Shown here piece by piece: positions 15,502 through 23,456 of a DNA stretch of 64,000 nt (position 1 is its first letter; each line of letters starts with the position of its first letter). Under the pieces are notes generated by a model, which was not told the DNA's origin, searched no databases, and was given only the letters and a program-made list of their open reading frames with translations. The stretch is taken from contig NZ_VOBR01000003.1 in the NCBI RefSeq assembly GCF_007845675.1, positions 186,001 through 250,000 of the forward strand, in the 5' to 3' direction. The stretch is from Lentzea tibetensis. Lineage in GTDB: Bacteria; Actinomycetota; Actinomycetes; Mycobacteriales; Pseudonocardiaceae. The position numbers and the translations under genes were made by a program.

Positions 15502-15831
15502 CTACTGGCCCAGCCGCTCCCGCAGGAGTGCCTGCACGTCCTCCGCGGACACGCTGTCGGTGGGCAGTACACCGGTGCGCAGCGTCTGTTCGGCCCGCAG
15601 GAGCATCCGCCGGTGCGCGGCAGGATCGGCCTGGGTCATCCGTGCGATGCGGTGCCAGTGCTCGAGCGTCTGCTGCAGCTCGTCGAGGCTCAGCGTCTCT
15701 GCCGCGATCTTGCGCGCTCGCTGGTAGTCGCGGTCGAAGTCGGCCGTTTCCTCTGGCAGCAACGCGGCTCGGATCGCGCGCGGACTCCTGTCCGGCGGAC
15801 CTGCCGGGAGCGGAGCAGCAGGGGAAGCCAC
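15502..15831 (-). CDS. DUF6247-like small protein, possible antitoxin
   Basis: 109 residues from a GTG at 15831: a proline-rich N-terminus, then SPRAIRAALLPEETADFDRDY, a helical middle (LSLDELQQTLEHWHRIARMT) and a tail VLPTDSVSAEDVQALLRERLGQ. I recognise this shape from small actinomycete proteins placed before RelE-like genes. It precedes the damaged gene at 15288-15501 by zero bases, the usual order of an antitoxin-toxin pair. The start is weakly supported, without a strong Shine-Dalgarno. If the toxin is dead this is an orphan antitoxin. Confidence 0.5.
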   Translation of the reverse strand: MASPAAPLPAGPPDRSPRAIRAALLPEETADFDRDYQRARKIAAETLSLDELQQTLEHWHRIARMTQADPAAHRRMLLRAEQTLRTGVLPTDSVSAEDVQALLRERLGQ

Positions 15832-15906
15832 GGCCTCGCAATAGCGTGTCGGTGGGCAGCGACAGGGTGTCCTGGATGCGCGGCGCCGGCACTCGACCGG
15901 CTGAAC

Positions 15907-15937
15907 TTGAAGGTGACGCGACGTCACCTCCTACCGT
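15907..15937 (+). promoter_or_regulatory. MerR-type promoter with 19-bp spacer palindrome
   Basis: TTGAAG (15907-15912) and TACCGT (15932-15937) are 19 bp apart, the stretched spacing typical of MerR-activated promoters. The spacer is filled by AGGTGACG-CGA-CGTCACCT (15911-15929), a perfect 8-3-8 palindrome. The ATG at 15945 lies about where transcription would start, so the mRNA is probably leaderless and autoregulated. Confidence 0.75.
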
Positions 15938-15944
15938 GAGCCGC

Positions 15945-16706
15945 ATGGGACTCAAGGTCGGCGAACTGGCGCACTCATCAGGACTGACCGTCCGCACCTT
16001 GCGCTACTACGACCAGATCGGCCTGCTGACCCCGTCGCGCAGCACGGGCGGCCACCGCCTGTACGACGAGGCGGACGTGCAGCGCCTGTACCGGATCTGC
16101 CTGCTGCGGCGGATCGGGCTGCACCTCGACGACATCGCGAGCGCGCTCGACGACCCCGGCTGGGACCTGGAGCACGCGCTGCGCCGTCACCTGGACCTGG
16201 TCGACCACCGGCTGGCGGTGAGCGGGCAGCTGCGCAAACGCCTGGCCGCGATGCTGGCCGCGTTCCCGCCGAAGACGAGTGACGTGCTGGAGACGATGGA
16301 GGAGATGGTCATGCTCGACACGGCTGTGCAGCGCAGGATCTCGATCCTGGTGTACGAGGACATCGCGGCGGCCCACGCCCACCTGGTCGGGGTGTTCGGG
16401 CTGGGTGAGGGCAGGCTCGACTTCGCGGACGGGGTCTGCGTCCACGGTGAGGTGCAGGCGGGCGACGGGGTGATCTGGCTGCACCGGGTGTCGCCGGAGT
16501 TCGGGCTCGCGTCGCCGAAGACGCTCGGCGCGTCGACGGCCACGACCGCGGTCATGGTCGAGGACGTCGACGCCCACCACGCGCGTGCGGTCGAACGTGG
16601 CGCCGACGTCGTCTACCCGCCGGTGGACCAGCCGTACGGGTTCCGCGAGTACAGCGCCCGCGACCCCGAAGGCGGGCTGTGGTCGTTCATGAGCCCCTTG
16701 GACTAG
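15945..16706 (+). CDS. MerR regulator fused to a VOC (glyoxalase-fold) domain
   Basis: 253 residues. Residues 1-70 are a MerR winged helix (LKVGELAHSSGLTVRTLRYYDQIGLL), followed by a dimerisation helix (DLVDHRLAVSGQLRKRLAAML). From about residue 130 a VOC fold appears (LVYEDIAAAHAHLVGVFGLG ... AVERGADVVYPPVDQPYGFREYSARDPEGGLWSF), so the sensor is a bleomycin-resistance/glyoxalase-like domain that may bind a drug or metabolite directly. The promoter contains its own 19-bp-spacer palindrome. The stop overlaps that of the convergent cyclophilin gene within one CTAG. Confidence 0.87.
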   Translation: MGLKVGELAHSSGLTVRTLRYYDQIGLLTPSRSTGGHRLYDEADVQRLYRICLLRRIGLHLDDIASALDDPGWDLEHALRRHLDLVDHRLAVSGQLRKRLAAMLAAFPPKTSDVLETMEEMVMLDTAVQRRISILVYEDIAAAHAHLVGVFGLGEGRLDFADGVCVHGEVQAGDGVIWLHRVSPEFGLASPKTLGASTATTAVMVEDVDAHHARAVERGADVVYPPVDQPYGFREYSARDPEGGLWSFMSPLD

Positions 16707-17335
16707 TGCGCGATCACGTGGAGGATCCGGACCGGCTTGCGCGGCAGCCCGTCCGGCTCGCCGTTCGGGCCGGGGATGATGCCGGCCGCCACGATGCGGT
16801 CCAGCGCGTCCATGCCGTGCGTGACGCGACCGAGGATCGTGTAGACCGGGCGGATCAACGCCTGCGAGTGCACGACGAAGAACTCGCTGCCGTTCGTGCC
16901 CGGCCCCTGGTTGCCCATGGCGATCGTGCCGCGCGGGTACTTCTCCTGCCCGGTCACCTCGTCGACGAACTTGTAGCCGGGGCCGCCCTTCTCCGCCTCG
17001 ATCAGGTCGCCGCACTGCAGCACGCCGAGCCGGTCGTAGTTCGTCAGCCGGAAGCACTGCGTGTGCGTGTAGAAGAAGCTGCGTGCGAGGTGCGCGAAGT
17101 TGTGCACGCCGCACGGTGCGTTGGCGCGGTCGAGCTCGGCGACGACCGTGCCGTAGTTCGTCAGGATCGTCACGTGCACGGTGCCCTGGGAGCGGGCCCG
17201 CGGTGACGGCCGGTGGACCGGGCGCGCGGCCGGGTTCTCCGGGGTCGGGGTGAACTCGCAGTGCGTCGTGGCCGGGGAAGCGCTGGCCACGGGGGACACC
17301 GACAGGGCGAGCAGAACAGCGAGCAGCAGCTTCAT
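16703..17335 (-). CDS. secreted cyclophilin-type peptidyl-prolyl isomerase
   Basis: 210 residues. A signal peptide (MKLLLAVLLALSVSPVASA) precedes a cyclophilin domain: VELD...APCGVHNFAHLARSFFY, LQCGDLIEAEKGGPGYKF, GTIAMGNQGPGTNGSEFFVVHS and a C-terminus GLPRKPVRILHVIAH. The GSEFFVV strand near the active site is intact; the conserved Arg-Phe entry appears as CFRLTNYD. It should assist folding of exported proteins. The start overlaps the stop of the DUF2306 gene (ATGA), so the two are co-translated. Confidence 0.87.
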   Translation of the reverse strand: MKLLLAVLLALSVSPVASASPATTHCEFTPTPENPAARPVHRPSPRARSQGTVHVTILTNYGTVVAELDRANAPCGVHNFAHLARSFFYTHTQCFRLTNYDRLGVLQCGDLIEAEKGGPGYKFVDEVTGQEKYPRGTIAMGNQGPGTNGSEFFVVHSQALIRPVYTILGRVTHGMDALDRIVAAGIIPGPNGEPDGLPRKPVRILHVIAH

Positions 17336-18003
17336 GCGCTGGACGTTACCGACACCTCACGCTCGGTCGTCACCTTCTTTCGGGCCGGATTGCGCCGCTC
17401 CAGCCACCACTGGCTGAGCAGCAGCGGGACGGTCCACCCGAGCCAGGTCGAGATGCCCGCGACCAGCGGCCCGATCTCCGACTCCGGGTAGAACGACATC
17501 AGCGACAGGTACGCGACGACGCCCCAGATCCGGTTGCTGATGATCGACGCGGTCAGCGCGAAGCTGCGGATCATCCACCGCCGGTGGTCGCCGAACCGCC
17601 GCTGCCGCGCCATCCGGTAGCCCGTCACCGACGTCAGCAGCCACAGCGTGGCGAGCATGACGTTGCTCGTGCCCGCGACCGGCCCGAACGGCGTGGTCGC
17701 TCCGACGACCAGACCCGTCAGGCCCGCAGGGAAGACGCCGGCGAAGAAGTAGACGCGGCCGATCCGGCGGTGCCACACCGGGAACCGCGATCGGAACCAC
17801 GGCCACACCTGCAGGCCGCACGTCGCCAGCGCGACCGACCCGCACAGGACGTGCACGACCAGCAGCGGGTAGTGCCCCGCCCACGTCGCGGGCACGCGCG
17901 ACTGCGCCGGGTCGAGCGACAGGTACGGCGGGATCGAGAAAGCCAGGAACACGAGCACCACGAACCCCAGCGGTGCCACCCACGGACGCTTCCACCAAGT
18001 CAT
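17332..18003 (-). CDS. DUF2306 membrane protein
   Basis: 223 residues with about seven hydrophobic segments, including FVVLVFLAFSIPPYLSL, LLVVHVLCGSVALATCGLQV and TLWLLTSVTGYRMARQRRFGDHRRWMIRSFALT. The H-x-x-x-G-R, HRRWM and His-rich loop pattern matches DUF2306, integral membrane proteins of unknown role that may bind heme or metal. The ATG at 18003 was chosen because it gives the family N-terminus (WWKRPWVAPL); an in-frame GTG 39 nt upstream is possible. It is in an operon with the cyclophilin. Confidence 0.78.
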   Translation of the reverse strand: MTWWKRPWVAPLGFVVLVFLAFSIPPYLSLDPAQSRVPATWAGHYPLLVVHVLCGSVALATCGLQVWPWFRSRFPVWHRRIGRVYFFAGVFPAGLTGLVVGATTPFGPVAGTSNVMLATLWLLTSVTGYRMARQRRFGDHRRWMIRSFALTASIISNRIWGVVAYLSLMSFYPESEIGPLVAGISTWLGWTVPLLLSQWWLERRNPARKKVTTEREVSVTSSA

Positions 18004-18103
18004 GTGCGCAGCGTGGAACACCTCGCTTACGGCTCGCGCACCGCGCGCTGACGGCCGGGAAAAGGCGACGCAAGGCCCCCGCAAGACCTCGCGAAGTGGC
18101 GGC

Positions 18104-18235
18104 TGTCACGCGTGTCAGACCCCGGTGTCAGCGAAGTGTCAGAGGTTCTGACCAGCGCAAACGGCATGCCGGTAAGCCGAATGAGGGAGCGCCGCGCTGA
18201 CAGGTCGGCGAGATGCGCTGTCAGGTCGCTGTCAG
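18104..18235. repeat. Array of TGTCAG direct repeats upstream of secreted hydrolases
   Basis: TGTCAG occurs at 18113, 18126, 18137, 18219 and 18230, with TGTCAC at 18104 and an inverted CTGACA at 18197. Two pairs (18126/18137 and 18219/18230) have an 11-bp period, one helical turn, as for OmpR/SARP-type winged-helix regulators. The array lies between DUF2306 (minus) and the secreted protein at 18303 (plus), and two BTAD regulators are encoded 2.5 kb downstream. Confidence 0.6.
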
Positions 18236-18302
18236 GACGGCTGAGCACAGTCAGTGCCATGACCGGATACGTCACCGACTGAGAAAGCCTTGAGGAGAAA
18301 GA

Positions 18303-18734
18303 ATGTTCAGCAAGATCGCCAGCGTCCTCGGAGCCGGTGTGCTCGCCGTCGGTGGCATGGTCCTCGCAGCGGCGCCCGCCAGCGCCGAGACGAACCCGCA
18401 CTGCGCCCGGTCCACCCAGATCGGCTCCACCGCCTACATCACCTGGAACGGCCAGACCGCCGCGTCGGTCAAGCAGTACGCGGGATGCGGCCAGAACTTC
18501 GGCTACGTCTACGTCTGGGAGGGCTTCCGCTCCTCGCACCGCTCCTACGAGATCTGCGCGGCCGTCCGTGCCAACGGAGATGCCCGCGAGGGCACGCAGT
18601 GCAGCGACCCGAGGAAGGCGCAGGCGGAGATCTGGTCGCTCGGCACGAACACGCTGAACAAGTGCACCAGGGCCGACGGCAACCTGAGCATCGGAGGCAC
18701 TGAGCGCAGCGCCCGCACGAGTGAGCGGTGCTGA
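18303..18734 (+). CDS. small secreted cysteine-containing protein
   Basis: 143 residues with a Sec signal peptide (MFSKIASVLGAGVLAVGGMV, cleaved after PASA near 28). The mature part has six cysteines (HCARST, AGCGQN, EICAAV, TQCSDP, NKCTRA and the C-terminal SERC), suggesting three disulfides, and aromatic clusters (FGYVYVWEGF). I do not recognise the family. GGAG lies 6 nt before the ATG. The stop overlaps or nearly touches the next gene, also secreted, so these form an operon with it. Confidence 0.75.
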   Translation: MFSKIASVLGAGVLAVGGMVLAAAPASAETNPHCARSTQIGSTAYITWNGQTAASVKQYAGCGQNFGYVYVWEGFRSSHRSYEICAAVRANGDAREGTQCSDPRKAQAEIWSLGTNTLNKCTRADGNLSIGGTERSARTSERC

Positions 18735-18736
18735 CC

Positions 18737-19849
18737 GTGAAGAAGGCGATTCTCACGGCGCTCGCCGCGGTCGCGGTACTCGCCCCGATGGTGCAGGGCA
18801 CGGCGCAGGCGGAGGTGCGCTCGTTCCCCGTCACGACCACTTTGGACGGTCGGACGGTCAAGGACCCGGACGTGCCGGTCGGCAAGCAGCGCGTCGCCGA
18901 CATGTACGCCAAGGGCACCAAGGTCAAGATCGTCTGCCAGGACAAGGGTCCTGAGTACGGCGGCAAGGGCATCTGGGACCTCACGGTCGAGGGGCTGTGG
19001 ATCCCGGACGGCTACGTGGAGACCGGCTCCGACGGCATGGTGATGGCCAAGTGCGCCATCCCGAAGAGCTACCCGGCGAAGACGGATCTCAACGGCCGCA
19101 AGAACAAGGGTGACGCGGCGACCGCGCCGGGATCGGTCGTCGACAAGTACGAGGAGGGGCAGCAGGTCCCCGTCAAGTGCCAGGCGCAGGCCGACGGCGG
19201 CACGATCTGGGACTTCACCACGGACAACCTGTGGGTGCCCGACACGTACGTGAAGACCGGCGTCGACGGGTTCGTGCAGGGCCTGCCGCGCTGCGACACC
19301 GACGGCATCGACGGCGGCGAGGAGCCTCCGGGCAACGTCGTCCACGGCCGCAGCAACGGCCCCGCGGGGCCGGCCACGGGCACGAACGCCGAGAAGGTCA
19401 AGCGCGTCATCGACACGGCGAAGTCCCAGATGGGCAAGGGCTTCAACTACTCGTGGGGTGCGGGTGGCAAGGGCGGTGCGTCCTACGGCATCCACCACTA
19501 CCCGGACGGCGACCCGAGCCAGGGCGACGACTACAACCGCCTCGGCTACGACTGCTCCGGCCTCACGCTCTACGCGTTCTGGAAGGGCGCCGGCATCGAC
19601 ATCGGCAGCTGGACCGGACCGCAGAACACCAAGGGCCGCGCGGTGGCGCTGTCCGCTCGCCAGCCCGGCGACCTCGTCTTCTGGGGACGGTCGGACAACG
19701 ACTCGGACGCGACGACGCACGTCGCGATCTACCTGGGAGACAACAAGATCCTGGAAGCCGCTCCGCCGCGTGACGGCAAGAGCGTGCGCATCAGCGATCT
19801 GTACCGGCACGGAAATCCGTACACCAAGGTCCGTCGAATCATCGGATAA
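18737..19849 (+). CDS. secreted NlpC/P60 peptidoglycan endopeptidase with two SH3-like repeats
   Basis: 370 residues from the GTG at 18737 (an in-frame GTG at 18728 is an alternative). After a signal peptide come two related repeats of about 80 residues (each with the pattern IWD(L/F)T...LW(I/V)P(D)...YV(E/K)TG) that look like SH3-type wall-binding modules, a Gly/Pro linker near 210, and an NlpC/P60 domain with catalytic Cys in GYDCSGLT and His in THVAIYLGD. It should cut stem peptides in the cell wall. The domain order SH3-SH3-P60 suits a growth or lysis enzyme outside the membrane. Confidence 0.87.
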   Translation: MKKAILTALAAVAVLAPMVQGTAQAEVRSFPVTTTLDGRTVKDPDVPVGKQRVADMYAKGTKVKIVCQDKGPEYGGKGIWDLTVEGLWIPDGYVETGSDGMVMAKCAIPKSYPAKTDLNGRKNKGDAATAPGSVVDKYEEGQQVPVKCQAQADGGTIWDFTTDNLWVPDTYVKTGVDGFVQGLPRCDTDGIDGGEEPPGNVVHGRSNGPAGPATGTNAEKVKRVIDTAKSQMGKGFNYSWGAGGKGGASYGIHHYPDGDPSQGDDYNRLGYDCSGLTLYAFWKGAGIDIGSWTGPQNTKGRAVALSARQPGDLVFWGRSDNDSDATTHVAIYLGDNKILEAAPPRDGKSVRISDLYRHGNPYTKVRRIIG

Positions 19850-19862
19850 GGGGAGTTTTCAA

Positions 19863-20720
19863 GTGAAGATCGGCAAGATCCTTTCGGCAGGCCTCGGCCT
19901 CGCGATCAGCGTGGGCGTGCTCACGATCGGCGGCGGCTCGGCCAGCGCCGCGACCAACTTCCAGATGCCGTTCCCGTGCGGCCAGGTCTGGGAAGGCCAG
20001 ACCCGCACCAACCACAGCCCCGCCAACGCGGTCGACCTGAACCGCGGCGCGGACGAGGGTGACGCGGTCGTCGCGTCGGCGTCCGGCACGGTCACCAAGG
20101 TGCGCAACGAGGGCAGCACCAGCTACGGCCGCTGGATCGAGATCAGCCACGGCTCCGGCTACACCACCCGGTACGCCCACCTGTCGGCGCAGCGCGTCTC
20201 CGTCGGCCAGAACGTCTCGCAGGGCCAGACCATCGGCAACGTCGGCAACACCGGCGGTTCCACCGGTGCGCACCTGCACTACGAGCAGCTGCTGAACGGC
20301 ACCGCGCAGAAGATCAAGTGGAACGGCGCGCAGATCCTCTACTGGGGCTCCAAGTCCTACACGTCGAAGAACTGCGGTGGCGGCGGCACGCCCGGCAACC
20401 CGTACACCCCCGAGGAGGTCTGCGGCGACGGCTACAAGGTCGTCGACCAGGCTGCCGTGACCGGCGGCAAGGTGTTCCTGCTCTACAACTCGGGCAACGG
20501 CAACAACTGCGTCACCACCATCAAGTCCGTCTCGCTCGGCCAGGAGACCAGCACCTCCGCGTTCCTCGAGGTGCAGGGTGCGGCTCGCGTCACCGACTCG
20601 GGTGCCTACGGCTACTACGCCGGTCCGGTCCGCAAGGCGGCCCCCGGCAAGTGCGTGAAGTGGGGCGGCCAGGTCGGCTCCTCGGGCGGCTACACGAGCG
20701 GCTTCGAGCACTGCGGCTGA
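19863..20720 (+). CDS. secreted M23 (LytM-type) metalloendopeptidase with extra C-terminal domain
   Basis: 285 residues: signal peptide to about 30, then the peptidase with H-x(n)-D in NHSPANAVDLNRG and H-x-H in GAHLHYE, the zinc ligands of the M23 family. A glycine-rich linker (CGGGGTPGNP near 180) leads to a C-terminal domain of about 100 residues with four cysteines (EEVCGDGYKVV, NNCVTT, GKCVKW, EHCG), probably a binding module. The GTG start at 19863 has GGGGAG 7 nt upstream. Third gene of a wall-hydrolase operon. The 3' end overlaps the convergent BTAD regulator by 31 bp. Confidence 0.87.
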   Translation: MKIGKILSAGLGLAISVGVLTIGGGSASAATNFQMPFPCGQVWEGQTRTNHSPANAVDLNRGADEGDAVVASASGTVTKVRNEGSTSYGRWIEISHGSGYTTRYAHLSAQRVSVGQNVSQGQTIGNVGNTGGSTGAHLHYEQLLNGTAQKIKWNGAQILYWGSKSYTSKNCGGGGTPGNPYTPEEVCGDGYKVVDQAAVTGGKVFLLYNSGNGNNCVTTIKSVSLGQETSTSAFLEVQGAARVTDSGAYGYYAGPVRKAAPGKCVKWGGQVGSSGGYTSGFEHCG

Positions 20721-23428
20721 TCGACCAGCACTGATTCCAGCAAGTTGTCACAACGCAGGCCGGGCGTGCCGAGCAATTCGGCCGCCCGGCCTTTGTGCTG
20801 TGCATCGCCCAAGATCTTGGCGAGCTGACGGTGTGCGGCGCCTTCGCCGTAACGGTCACCGCGCTTCGACGTCAACGCCAGGCACTGGCGCGCATCGTCA
20901 GCCGCAGCGGGATCACCCTGTGCCAGCAGGACTTCCGAGCGGCACAGCAACGCGCCCCACTCGTCGTTGTGCTCACCGGTGATCCGGCACAGCTCGACGC
21001 ACTCGTCGAACGCCAGCCGCGCCGCGTCGAGATCACCCAGCCTCAACTGCGCCTGACCGACCGACGCCAGCGCGTACGCCACACCGGCCGGGTCGTCGTG
21101 CTTCCGCGCCAGATCAAGGCTTTCCCGTGCGGCGTCCAGCGCGGGGACGTACCGCCCGGCCAGCTGGTGCACCTGGGCGAGCGCGCTCAACGCGACCCGC
21201 TCCGCGCCATCGGGCCCGTGCCGCACCACGAGGTCCACCGCCTTCTCCAGGCACGCCAGCGCTTCGGGCAGCTCCCCGAGCTCGCGGTGGATCAACCCGA
21301 TGCCGGTCAGCGCGCGGCCCTGCCCGAACGGGTCGTCCGCACGCGCCTCCAGCACTTCGGCCAGCTGCTCACGAGCCAGTGCGAACGAGCCGATCCGCCG
21401 GTTCGCGGCGGACGACACGAGCAATGCGGTCTGCGCTGCTTCCGGTGTGCCGCACCGACGTGCGGCGGTCGTGGCGATCCGGCCCAACTCGACCAGCTCG
21501 GCCGTGCGGTCCTGCTTGTAGAGGTGCGAGTACAGCATGTGAGCGATGGTCAGCGCGTACTGCGCGAGACCGTCGGTGTCCGCGACGGCCCGCGCCGCCG
21601 AGAGCAGGTTGTCGGCCTCGGCGGTGATCCACTCGACGGGCGAGTCGATGTCATCGGTCGAGGGCAGCGAACCCAGCGCGCCGAACGCGTGCGGCCGCAG
21701 CCGGGCGTGCACGGCGGCGAGCGTGTCGCGGTAGTGGGCCAGTGCGCGCTCCAGCGCCTGCGGTTCATCGACTGGAAGCTCCGTGCCGAGCAGGCGCAGC
21801 AGGTCGTGCATCCGGTATCCGCTGTCCCCTGGTTCCACGAGCCGCGCGTCCACCAGCGCGTCCAGCTCACGGTCCACATCAGACACGTCGAGCAGTGCCG
21901 CGGCGACACCGGAGCTGACCGACGGCACGTGCAGCCTGCTGAGCAACGCGAACGCGCGCACGGCCCGTGCGGGCAGCCCGGCGACGCTGACCTGGAGGCT
22001 CGACCGCACGCCGAGGTCGTCGAAGTTCAGCTCGTCGAGCCGGTGCCGCTGGTCGGCGAGCCTGCGCGCCAGCGTGGCCATCGTCCAGTCCGGGCGGCTG
22101 CGCAGCCGGGCCGCCGCGACCCGCAGTGCCAGCGGCAGGTGGTCGCACGCGCGGGCCACCTCGAGCGCGCCTTCGCCTGACGAACCGGACAGCACCTCCA
22201 GCAGCTCGACGGACTGCTGCTCGGGCAGCGGTCCGAGCGCGAAGTGCCGTCCGTCCACGGTCGCCAGCACGCGCCTGCTGGTGATCAGCACCGCGCTGCC
22301 GGGACCACCGGGCAGCAGCGGGACGACCTGTGCCGCGTCGACCGCGTTGTCCAGCACCAGCAACACCTTCCGGCGCGCCAGCAGCGACCGGTACAGCGCG
22401 GTCGCCTCCGCCGGGTCGGTCGGGACGGCGAGCGGTGGCGTGCCGAGCGCGCGCAGGAACCGGCGCACCACCTCGGCGGGCGGCAGCGGGTCGAGTCCGG
22501 GGGAGGCGCCGCGCAGGTCCGCGTACAGCTGGCCATCGGGGAAGCGGTCGGCGACCTGATGCGCGACCCGCAGCACGACCGCGGACTTCCCCTGCCCACC
22601 CGGCCCGTGCACGGCGACCGTCGAACCGGAACCCAGCGCGTCGAGCAGCGCGGCGCACTCGTCGGCGCGTCCGACGAACGTAGGCGGCTGCGACGGCAGC
22701 TCGCGCGGGCTGAGCGGGGAGCTCGCGGGACCGGACAGGATCGTGGCGTGCAGGTCGCGCAGCTCCTGGCCGGGGTCGAGGCCCAGCTCGTCGGCCAGCA
22801 GGCGGCGGCCGTCCTCGTAGACGGTGAGCGCGTCGGCCTGCCTGCCGGACCGGTGCAGGGCGAGCATCAGGCTGCCGCGCAAACGCTCGCGCAACGGGTG
22901 AGCTGCGAGTTCGCTGGTCAACGAGCTGACCAGCGCGTGGTGCTCACCGCTGCTCAACGCCACGTCGGCGCCGCGTTCGACGGCGGCCAGGCGTTCCTCC
23001 TCGAGCGCGGACGCCATGCGCAGCCCGCGTGAGGTGTCCGCGAGGTCGGCGAGCGCAGGGCCCCGCCACAACGCCAGCGCGTCGCGGAACTCGCCGCGCC
23101 CGACCCGCAGCCGGAACTCCTGCAGGTCGAGCGAGTCCGCGGGGATGTCGAGCCGGTAGCCCTGCCGCGACCCGGCGAGGGTCACGCCGGGCAGGTCCGC
23201 GAGGCACCGCCGCAGCTGCGACACGTGCACCTGCACGGCTTTCCGCGCGCTGGGCGGCGACTCGTCCTCCCACAGCGCGGTCATCAGGTGGTCGACCGAC
23301 ACGGCCTGGCCCGCGTGCAGCAGCAGCTCCACGAGCACCCTGATCGGCTGTCCGGGCGGTACGCGAACCTCGCGCTGCTGGTACGTGACCTGCAGCGGGC
23401 CGAGTATTCCGAAACGGACGCCATCCAC
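20690..23428 (-). CDS. AfsR/SARP-type BTAD regulator with NB-ARC ATPase and TPR repeats (1)
   Basis: 912 residues. An OmpR-type winged helix (FGILGPLQVTYQQREVRVPPG to about 90), a BTAD domain (GREFRDALALWRGPALADL ... ADELGLDPGQELRDLHATIL, to about 240), then an NB-ARC ATPase with Walker A GPGGQGKSAVV near 270 and Walker B KVLLVLDNAVDA, and TPR-like helices to the end. This is the AfsR architecture, used to switch on secondary metabolism. The GTG at 23428 is close to the SARP consensus N-terminus and lies 6 nt after a -10-like TATCTT. The next BTAD gene starts 29 bp away in the opposite direction. Confidence 0.9.
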   Translation of the reverse strand: MDGVRFGILGPLQVTYQQREVRVPPGQPIRVLVELLLHAGQAVSVDHLMTALWEDESPPSARKAVQVHVSQLRRCLADLPGVTLAGSRQGYRLDIPADSLDLQEFRLRVGRGEFRDALALWRGPALADLADTSRGLRMASALEEERLAAVERGADVALSSGEHHALVSSLTSELAAHPLRERLRGSLMLALHRSGRQADALTVYEDGRRLLADELGLDPGQELRDLHATILSGPASSPLSPRELPSQPPTFVGRADECAALLDALGSGSTVAVHGPGGQGKSAVVLRVAHQVADRFPDGQLYADLRGASPGLDPLPPAEVVRRFLRALGTPPLAVPTDPAEATALYRSLLARRKVLLVLDNAVDAAQVVPLLPGGPGSAVLITSRRVLATVDGRHFALGPLPEQQSVELLEVLSGSSGEGALEVARACDHLPLALRVAAARLRSRPDWTMATLARRLADQRHRLDELNFDDLGVRSSLQVSVAGLPARAVRAFALLSRLHVPSVSSGVAAALLDVSDVDRELDALVDARLVEPGDSGYRMHDLLRLLGTELPVDEPQALERALAHYRDTLAAVHARLRPHAFGALGSLPSTDDIDSPVEWITAEADNLLSAARAVADTDGLAQYALTIAHMLYSHLYKQDRTAELVELGRIATTAARRCGTPEAAQTALLVSSAANRRIGSFALAREQLAEVLEARADDPFGQGRALTGIGLIHRELGELPEALACLEKAVDLVVRHGPDGAERVALSALAQVHQLAGRYVPALDAARESLDLARKHDDPAGVAYALASVGQAQLRLGDLDAARLAFDECVELCRITGEHNDEWGALLCRSEVLLAQGDPAAADDARQCLALTSKRGDRYGEGAAHRQLAKILGDAQHKGRAAELLGTPGLRCDNLLESVLVDQPQCSKPLV

Positions 23429-23456
23429 CGGATCAAGATAGGCGAGAATCGGCGGC
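23429..23456. promoter_or_regulatory. 28-bp divergent region with two leaderless promoters
   Basis: Only 28 bp separate the two GTG starts. TATCTT on the minus strand (23435-23440) and GAGAAT on the plus strand (23444-23449) are -10-like boxes 6-7 nt from their starts. Each promoter's -35 region must lie inside the other gene, so the genes cannot be regulated independently by factors bound between them. Confidence 0.5.

Noticed and set aside
18004-18302. ydaO-type c-di-AMP riboswitch upstream of the wall hydrolases
   Set aside because: The characteristic conserved blocks are not visible; the region is explained better by TGTCAG repeats and a normal Shine-Dalgarno.
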